DNA from: Chloroflexota bacterium
Lineage (GTDB): Bacteria > Chloroflexota > UBA6077
Direction of reading: 5' to 3'
DNA length: 17,635 bases
Assembly (NCBI GenBank): GCA_021806765.1
Contig: JAJZQR010000094.1
Location: forward strand, 1-17,635
Shown here: positions 1 to 5,520 of the stretch, piece by piece
Position numbering within the stretch: the first letter of the stretch is position 1
Layout: every line of letters begins with the position of its first letter
The notes under the pieces: model-generated
Told to the model about the DNA's origin: nothing
What the model saw: only the letters and a program-made list of their open reading frames with translations
Database searches by the model: none
Position numbers and translations under genes: made by a program

Positions 1-146
1 TGGACGAGGTGCTGCGCTTCGGCAGCGGCGTCGTCCAGTTGGAGCAGGAGGGCTCTTCGACCGAGGAAGAGGCCAGCGAGATGACCAGGGAGGCCCGCCG
101 CCAGATGGGGGCGGAGAAGAGGGCAGCCGGTGGGCGCCAGCGGTAG
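1..146 (+). CDS. 3' end of a truncated gene (possible BrxC position)
   Basis: An open frame enters from the left edge (codons in phase with position 3) and stops at TAG 144-146, giving about 47 C-terminal residues. The tail is highly charged, rich in Glu, Arg and Lys, with the visible segments DEVLRFGSGVVQLEQEG and MTREARRQMGAEKRAAG. No catalytic motif is present in this piece, so the family cannot be read from it. In type 3 BREX loci the large ATPase gene brxC sits immediately upstream of the methylase, so this could be the end of brxC. That is an inference from position only. The next gene's GTG start overlaps this reading frame by 17 bp, which suggests translational coupling and a shared operon. 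Confidence 0.6.
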   Translation, partial: DEVLRFGSGVVQLEQEGSSTEEEASEMTREARRQMGAEKRAAGGRQR

Positions 147-753
147 CGAGAAAGGGAACATTCTACCTGCTTCATTGCTGTCCCTGATGGTCCTGGACCG
201 GGTGACGTTGGACACCGGCATTCTGGTGGGCCCCAGGAGTCCGGAGTTCGCCATTGCCGCCCGCCTCGGGTACTATCGGGGGCATTGGAGCAACTGGATC
301 GTAGCGGAGTTCAGCCGGGTCAGGACCGAGATGATCCTTCGGCGAGCCAGGCGGGAGCTGGGAATCACGCGGGAGAACGAGGAGGATGGGGCGATCCAGG
401 AGGAGCTGGAGCAACGGCTGCTCAGGTCCAGGGCCAGGGTGAACGCCGCCATCGACGACTTCAGCAGGGTGCTGGTCAGCGTGGATTACCAGGAGGCGGA
501 AGAGGCCGACCTCGCCTGGCTGAAGGACGAGGACGACCACCCGATCATGCAAACGGCGATAGCCGCCGGGGTACCCGGCGTCCTGGTGACGGACAACTGG
601 CGGGACTTCCCAATAGGCGAGGCTCGCAACGGGATCCTGATCGTGTCGGGCAGGATGTTCCTGGACTACCTGTATCAGACCTATCCCGAAGCCGAGGCGG
701 TGATCACGAGGTACGCCGAGCGCCGCCGCCAGGCCATCAGCGAGGGAAAGTAG
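130..753 (+). CDS. PIN-domain protein (probable nuclease)
   Basis: This encodes 207 residues read as a PIN-like RNase/nuclease domain. The visible acidic residues fit the Mg2+/Mn2+-binding set of PIN domains: D28 in LDTGIL, E60 in WIVAEF, D135/D136 in DEDDHPIMQTAIAAG, and D155 in LVTDNWRDFP. Single-domain PIN proteins are commonly VapC-type toxins that cleave RNA, but this one is longer than a typical VapC (about 130-150 residues) and has a charged helical insert around residues 70-115. The GTG start at 130 has the purine-rich AGAGGG at 118-123 before it; an internal ATG at 187 is an alternative but lacks a clear ribosome binding site. No obvious small antitoxin gene sits beside it. Its place between a truncated gene and the BREX-type methylase suggests it works as an accessory of the defence operon, which is inference. 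Confidence 0.75.
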   Translation: MGASGSEKGNILPASLLSLMVLDRVTLDTGILVGPRSPEFAIAARLGYYRGHWSNWIVAEFSRVRTEMILRRARRELGITRENEEDGAIQEELEQRLLRSRARVNAAIDDFSRVLVSVDYQEAEEADLAWLKDEDDHPIMQTAIAAGVPGVLVTDNWRDFPIGEARNGILIVSGRMFLDYLYQTYPEAEAVITRYAERRRQAISEGK

Positions 754-885
754 CCAAGACACGGGTGCTGAGTATCCTCGCACATCTCCGGATGGCAGCG
801 CGAACGGAAATGCGGGGTCGCATAGCTGTGCTCTATTGCCCCCGCTCGATGCTCGTTTCAATGCCTATCGTAGATCCAGCCGTGC

Positions 886-894
886 GAGGGGGAG
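886..894 (+). promoter_or_regulatory. Ribosome binding site fixing the methylase start
   Basis: GAGGGGGAG lies just before ATG 897. The open frame extends upstream to about 285 with an in-frame ATG at 849, but only the 897 start has a Shine-Dalgarno sequence. Translation upstream of it would also run through the PIN gene in another frame. Confidence 0.7.
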
Positions 895-896
895 AC

Positions 897-3791
897 ATGG
901 CCAAGAGACGTGAGTCGCAACAGGTGGGCCCGAGGCTGTTCCGCACGAGCGATCAGTTGAATTTCGCGGACGAGCCTTCGCTAGAAGAGCAGGTCGGGGA
1001 AGATGCCGGTGGAAACGATGGCTCGGGGCAAGGGGCGCCACGCAGGGTGCGATCCGTCGAGTGCCTCGGGATGACCTTCGAGAGCGAGGAGGCAAGGCGA
1101 GACTACTTCACCGAGAGGCTGCGGGAGAAGCTGAAGGATCCCGAGTTTCGGAAGATTGAGGGCTTCCCCGTCAGTTCGGACGATGACATCCTGGCCCTGT
1201 CCGATCCACCCTACTACACTGCGTGCCCCAACCCATTCATCGCGGATTTCCTATGCCACTACGGCAAACCCTACGAGCCGAGCGAATCGTACAACCGGGA
1301 ACCGTTTGCGGCGGATGTCAGTGAAGGAAAGCAGGACCCGATATGCATGGCCCATACTTACCACACGAAGGTGCCATACCGTGCTATCATGCGGTATATC
1401 CTTCACTACACTAGCCCCGGTGATGTGGTCCTCGACTCATTCGCTGGCACAGGCATGACAGGATTGGCGGCACAGCTCTGCGCCAACCCCCAGCCGGATT
1501 TCCGAGATGCAGTCGAGGCCGAATGGACCAGCGCGGGTCAAACGCTGCCGAAATGGGGGCGGCGCGTTGCAGTCTTGTATGACCTGTCCCCATTCGCCAC
1601 CTTTCTCGCTCGCAACTTCAACTCTGACTTAGACGCCAACACATTCGCCAAAGAAGCGACAGCTCTACTAGGTGATTCAGAGCGTGCACTTGGCTGGATG
1701 TACGAGACTGATCTACATGGATCGAAGACGAAGGGGCAGCTGCAGTATGTCATTTGGACGGAGTCGCTCTACTGCGAATGCGGTCATGAACTGCTGTTCT
1801 GGCATCCCAAGGACCCGAGTGGCCAGCTACCCGAGCCTGAGCACTCATTCCGGTGCCCCAATTGTGACGCGGAAGTTAGCAAACGCAGTGCTAGCCGAGC
1901 CACCTCGACTGTAGCCGACTCTCTTCTCGGAACCACGATTCGACAGAACAGGCGTCTGCCTGTTCTTGTCGAGGCCAAGTTCGGCGACGCGCTTGTGAAG
2001 AAGTCACCAACGCGATTCGACCTCGAACTTATGCAGAGAATTGAACAGCAGGGACACACCCATTACGTCCCAACGCAACCCATGATGTTCGACGGGACGG
2101 CGTGGGGAGATATGTTCCGAGCAGGCTATCACTTCGGGATCACTCACGTTCACCACTTCTGGACGAAGCGAAACCTTCTCGTCCTTTCGGATCTCATGGA
2201 GCGAGCAAGGAAGTCCAGCGTACCACTTGAAATGCTCTTTCTCTGCACCTCGTTCGCAGTTAAGACAGGCAGCCGGATGCACAACGTCGGTTTCAGTAGT
2301 GGGAAGCTGAACCTAGCCGGCCAAATCTACAACACCCTCCAGTTGACCAGCATCAGCGCTGAGCGCAACCTGTATGTGCTTGGGAGGGGCAAAGTCGAGG
2401 ACATCAGGAGCGTCTTCGACGTAAGAAAACTTCGAGGCTCGACGGCAATCTCGACCAGCTCGGCAACACAGCTCGCAGGCGTCCCAGACAACATGGTTGA
2501 CTATGTATTCGTTGATCCGCCCTTCGGTGACAACATCATGTACTCCGAACTTAGTTTCCTCTACGAGGCTTGGTTGCGGGTATTCACGAACCAGAGAACC
2601 GAAGCAATCATGTCGGCCACACAGGAAAAGTCCCTGCATGAGTATCAGATTCTCATGCTTCGAGCCTTCAGGGAACTCAATCGCGTCCTAAAGCCGGGTC
2701 GTTGGATTACGGTCGCTTTCCACAACAGCAAGAATGCCGTTTGGAATGCGATACAAGAGGCTTTGTGGCATGCAGGCTTCGTGGTCGCTGACGTTCGCAC
2801 ACTTGACAAGGGGCAAGGGACGTACAAGCAGATGACCACGGCTGGGGCCGTCAAGCAAGACTTAGTCATTTCCGCCTACAAACCCAGTGGCGGCCTTGAG
2901 GGGCGCTTCAGGCTCACGGCCGGTACCGAAGAAGGCGTGTGGGACTTCGTCCGCAATCACCTGGGGCAACTTCCGGTCTTCGTTCCCGTCGACGGCCATG
3001 CCGAGGTGGTGGCGGAGAGAGCCGGCTACCTGCTGTTCGACCGGATGGTCGCGTTCCACGTCCAAAGAGGTGTGCTGGTGCCGATGTCGGCCGCGGAGTT
3101 CTACGCCGGGCTGAAGGAGAGGTTTCCCGCGCGGGACGGCATGTACTTCCTGCCCGATCAGGTGGTCGAATACGACCGGAAGCGGCAGGGTGTCAAGGAA
3201 GTCTTTCAGCTGCAACTCGTCCCCACCGACGAGGCGACGGCTATCCAGTGGCTCCGCCAGCAGCTGGAGAGGAAGCCCCAGACGTTCCAGGAGATACATC
3301 CAGAGTTCATCCGAGCCATTGCCGGCTGGGAGCGGCACGAGCAGCCGTTGGAGCTGCGCGAGATGCTGGCCCACAACTTCCTCCGCTACGAAGGCTCCGG
3401 TGCGATCCCCGAGCCGATTTGGGCATGGATGCAGAAGAGCGCGACCTTGCGCGAGCTGATGAAGGGACAGGACAGGGAGAGCCCGAGCGCTGCTTTGAGG
3501 GAAGAGGCGAAGGACAGGTGGTACATGCCCGATCCGAGCAGGGCACAGGACCTGGAGAGGCTGAGGGAGAAGGCTCTTCTGAAGGAGTTCGAGGAGTACA
3601 GGGCCTTCAAGGGCAGGCAGATGAAGGTGCTCAGGCTGGAGGCGGTGCGAACCGGCTTCAAGAAGGCGTGGCAGGAGAGGGACTACCAGACGATCATCGA
3701 CGTGGCCGGCAAAATACCCGAAGAGGTGTTGCAGGAGGACCCTAAGCTCCTGATGTGGTACGACCAGGCACTGACCAGGAGCGGCGCGTAG
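897..3791 (+). CDS. pglXI: BREX-3-type DNA methyltransferase (PglXI-like)
   Basis: This encodes 964 residues of a SAM-dependent, probably N6-adenine, DNA methyltransferase. An early LSDPPYYTACPNPF segment (DPPY 103-106) precedes the SAM-binding motif DSFAGTGMTG (from residue 180). A zinc ribbon follows with C293, C295, C320 and C323. The catalytic motif DPPFGDNIMYSELSF is at 540 onward, and a late Rossmann strand lies at LNRVLKPGRWITVAFHNS. A C-terminal extension of about 290 residues is helical and charged, with WYMPDPSRAQDLERLREKAL near its end. In BREX the methylase marks host DNA so that the system spares self, and its deletion in type 1 systems abolishes protection. The gene starts 143 bp after the PIN gene and ends 10 bp before the first DUF488 gene. 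The stretch at about 1200-2880 has lower GC than its flanks. PglXI is called from motif content plus gene order; an orphan methylase of the same family is the alternative. Confidence 0.85.
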   Translation: MAKRRESQQVGPRLFRTSDQLNFADEPSLEEQVGEDAGGNDGSGQGAPRRVRSVECLGMTFESEEARRDYFTERLREKLKDPEFRKIEGFPVSSDDDILALSDPPYYTACPNPFIADFLCHYGKPYEPSESYNREPFAADVSEGKQDPICMAHTYHTKVPYRAIMRYILHYTSPGDVVLDSFAGTGMTGLAAQLCANPQPDFRDAVEAEWTSAGQTLPKWGRRVAVLYDLSPFATFLARNFNSDLDANTFAKEATALLGDSERALGWMYETDLHGSKTKGQLQYVIWTESLYCECGHELLFWHPKDPSGQLPEPEHSFRCPNCDAEVSKRSASRATSTVADSLLGTTIRQNRRLPVLVEAKFGDALVKKSPTRFDLELMQRIEQQGHTHYVPTQPMMFDGTAWGDMFRAGYHFGITHVHHFWTKRNLLVLSDLMERARKSSVPLEMLFLCTSFAVKTGSRMHNVGFSSGKLNLAGQIYNTLQLTSISAERNLYVLGRGKVEDIRSVFDVRKLRGSTAISTSSATQLAGVPDNMVDYVFVDPPFGDNIMYSELSFLYEAWLRVFTNQRTEAIMSATQEKSLHEYQILMLRAFRELNRVLKPGRWITVAFHNSKNAVWNAIQEALWHAGFVVADVRTLDKGQGTYKQMTTAGAVKQDLVISAYKPSGGLEGRFRLTAGTEEGVWDFVRNHLGQLPVFVPVDGHAEVVAERAGYLLFDRMVAFHVQRGVLVPMSAAEFYAGLKERFPARDGMYFLPDQVVEYDRKRQGVKEVFQLQLVPTDEATAIQWLRQQLERKPQTFQEIHPEFIRAIAGWERHEQPLELREMLAHNFLRYEGSGAIPEPIWAWMQKSATLRELMKGQDRESPSAALREEAKDRWYMPDPSRAQDLERLREKALLKEFEEYRAFKGRQMKVLRLEAVRTGFKKAWQERDYQTIIDVAGKIPEEVLQEDPKLLMWYDQALTRSGA

Positions 3792-3801
3792 GGGTAGGGG
3801 A

Positions 3802-4425
3802 GTGACCGAGTCCGTGCATCAAGATATGAACCATGTGTTCACCATCGGACACTCGAACCACCCCCTCGATACGTTCATTGGCCTTCTGAAGCAGCACGGC
3901 ATCGAAGTGTTGGTCGACGTGAGATCCCAGCCGCACTCGCGGTATAGCCCGCAGTTTGATGCGCCGGAGCTGAAGATCTCGCTGCCTGAAGCCGGGATCA
4001 GCTACCTGTTCCTGGGCCGGGAGCTGGGTGGAAGGCCCGAGGGCGAGCAGTTCTACGACGATGATGGCTACGTGCTGTACTCTCGCATTGCCGAGACGCC
4101 ACTGTTCCACGAGGGGATCGCGCGGCTCGAGCGAGGCGTGGAGCAGTACCGGGTGGCGGTCATGTGCAGCGAGGAGAACCCGACAGGGTGCCACCGGCGG
4201 CTGCTCATCGGCCGTGTACTTGGCGGGAAGAGCGTGGAAGTCATCCACATTCGTGGCGACGGGAGGCTACAGCCCGAAGATGAGCTGAAAGCGGAGGAGC
4301 GAGCGAGCTCGGCGGAGGCAACCCAGCTTCGACTATTTGGCTCTGCGCCGTCGGAGGAGAAGCCATGGAGATCTACACGATCGGTTTCACCCAGAGAACC
4401 GCAGCGTCCTTCTTCGGAGCCCTAA
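3802..4425 (+). CDS. DUF488 family protein, first of a tandem pair
   Basis: This encodes 207 residues with the classic DUF488 pattern: FTIGHSNHPLDTFIGLL near the N-terminus, VDVRSQPHSRYSPQF, LGRELGGRPEG, and the Cys/His signature AVMCSEENPTGCHRRLLI. The biochemical activity of DUF488 is not established; the conserved Cys-Glu and Cys-His-Arg residues suggest an enzymatic or metal-binding site. The GTG start at 3802 follows tandem AGGGG sequences at 3790-3800. ATG 3826 is an alternative that would still keep the whole domain. Beyond the domain, a low-complexity tail contains QLRLF (from residue 175), which resembles a bacterial sliding-clamp-binding pentapeptide. The 3' end overlaps the next DUF488 gene by 61 bp in a different frame. 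The pair lies inside the BREX-like operon and probably serves it, but how is unknown. Confidence 0.85.
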   Translation: MTESVHQDMNHVFTIGHSNHPLDTFIGLLKQHGIEVLVDVRSQPHSRYSPQFDAPELKISLPEAGISYLFLGRELGGRPEGEQFYDDDGYVLYSRIAETPLFHEGIARLERGVEQYRVAVMCSEENPTGCHRRLLIGRVLGGKSVEVIHIRGDGRLQPEDELKAEERASSAEATQLRLFGSAPSEEKPWRSTRSVSPREPQRPSSEP

Positions 4426-4802
4426 GGGCGAAGGGGATTCAACGGCTGATCGACGTGCGGCTGAACAACTCGTCGCAGTTGGCAGGGTTCACGAAACGAG
4501 AGGACCTGCGGTACTTCCTCAAGGAGCTGTGCGGCGCCGATTACCTACACGAGCCGCTGCTGGCTCCGACGCAGGAGATCCTGGACAGCTACAAGAAGAA
4601 CGGGGCCAAGTGGAGCGAGTACGAGCGGCGTTTCCTGGTATTGATGAACGAGCGTCATCCGGAGATGAAGGTCGACCGGAAGTTGTTTAGCGTGCCGACC
4701 GTACTTCTGTGTAGCGAGGCCAAGCCCGAGCACTGCCACAGGCGTCTTGTAGCCGAGTACCTTCAGAGCAAATGGGGTGACGTCGACATCGTCCATCTGT
4801 AG
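4365..4802 (+). CDS. DUF488 family protein, second of a tandem pair
   Basis: This encodes 145 residues. Its pattern follows the DUF488 family but differs from the preceding gene: YTIGFTQRTAASFFGALR, LIDVRLNNSSQLAGF, LRYFLKELCGADYLHEP, and the C-terminal signature LLCSEAKPEHCHRRLVAEYL. It has no C-terminal tail and is shorter than its neighbour, with an insert around residues 70-100 (DSYKKNGAKWSEYERRFL). The start ATG 4365 is preceded by GGAGGAGAAG and lies within the end of the previous gene, so the two are probably translationally coupled. Two diverged copies side by side suggest a heteromeric complex or two substrates rather than a recent duplication. Function is unknown. Confidence 0.85.
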   Translation: MEIYTIGFTQRTAASFFGALRAKGIQRLIDVRLNNSSQLAGFTKREDLRYFLKELCGADYLHEPLLAPTQEILDSYKKNGAKWSEYERRFLVLMNERHPEMKVDRKLFSVPTVLLCSEAKPEHCHRRLVAEYLQSKWGDVDIVHL

Positions 4803-4812
4803 GAGGCTCGTT

Positions 4813-5520
4813 ATGCCCTACGTGGAGATGCTCTGCATGGCGAACTCCAGGAAGCACGGTGGTAGGTGTGTCGCCGGATTGAAGACCGACGGGTCCGGAT
4901 GGGTACGTCCGGTTGCCGACAGCGAGGACGGTACGCTGTTTCCGTTTCACTATGGGCTTGAGGGCGGCGGAGAGCTCGAGCCGCTGGACATCATCCAGGT
5001 TCCGCTGAAGGCGCCACGTCCTGAGAAGCATCAGCCTGAGAATTGGATCATCGATGACGGCAGCTGGAGGTATGTGGACCAAGCTGGCCCCGCCATTGTG
5101 CCTTTCCTGAAGAGGCAGCTGTACGGAAAGGCGTTTCTGTTTGGGGATTCCTCCGACCGTGTTCCCTTCTCCCGCTTCGCGACTCGCCAGGCAGAAGAGT
5201 CGCTTGCGCTGATTGTCCCCCAAGACCTGAGTTGGCAGGTGGTCAGCAGCTTCCGCGGCAACCGGCAGACGCGGGCCGCATTTCGGTACAGGGACACCAA
5301 CTACGATCTCGGTGTCACTGACCTCGCCTGGCAGAAGCACTTGAGGGATAAAGGATATGGGGTGGGGGCCGATATACCTTCAACTACGGCACAGGATGGC
5401 CGGCTACTTCTGACGGTCAGTCTCAGCGAGCCCGCTGAATGGGACGACTGCTGCTACAAGCTGGTTGCTGGCGTCATCGTAGGCCGGAAGGATTGGGGTG
5501 CGACGTTTGAACCCAGGTGA
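4813..5520 (+). CDS. Probable dual OB-domain protein (DuOB-like)
   Basis: This encodes 235 residues from ATG 4813, which has a perfect AGGAGG at 4801-4806; the frame runs back to 4777 but no better start exists there. The N-terminal part, MLCMANSRKHGGRCVAGL, GWVRPVADSEDG, LEPLDIIQVPLKA and HQPENWIIDDGSW, matches what I recall of the dual OB-containing domain found next to DUF488 genes in defence and nucleic-acid-processing loci. OB folds usually bind single-stranded nucleic acid. The second half (residues about 110-235) is predicted mostly beta with no obvious catalytic motif. The family call is from memory of the motif pattern, not from a search. The gene's 3' end overlaps the helicase start by 23 bp. 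Together with the two DUF488 genes it forms a three-gene cassette inserted between methylase and helicase. Confidence 0.6.
   Translation: MPYVEMLCMANSRKHGGRCVAGLKTDGSGWVRPVADSEDGTLFPFHYGLEGGGELEPLDIIQVPLKAPRPEKHQPENWIIDDGSWRYVDQAGPAIVPFLKRQLYGKAFLFGDSSDRVPFSRFATRQAEESLALIVPQDLSWQVVSSFRGNRQTRAAFRYRDTNYDLGVTDLAWQKHLRDKGYGVGADIPSTTAQDGRLLLTVSLSEPAEWDDCCYKLVAGVIVGRKDWGATFEPR

Noticed and set aside
285..896. N-terminal extension of the methylase open frame by about 204 residues
   Set aside because: It runs through the PIN gene in another frame, has shadow-like Gly/Arg/Pro-rich composition, and the only good ribosome binding site is just before ATG 897.
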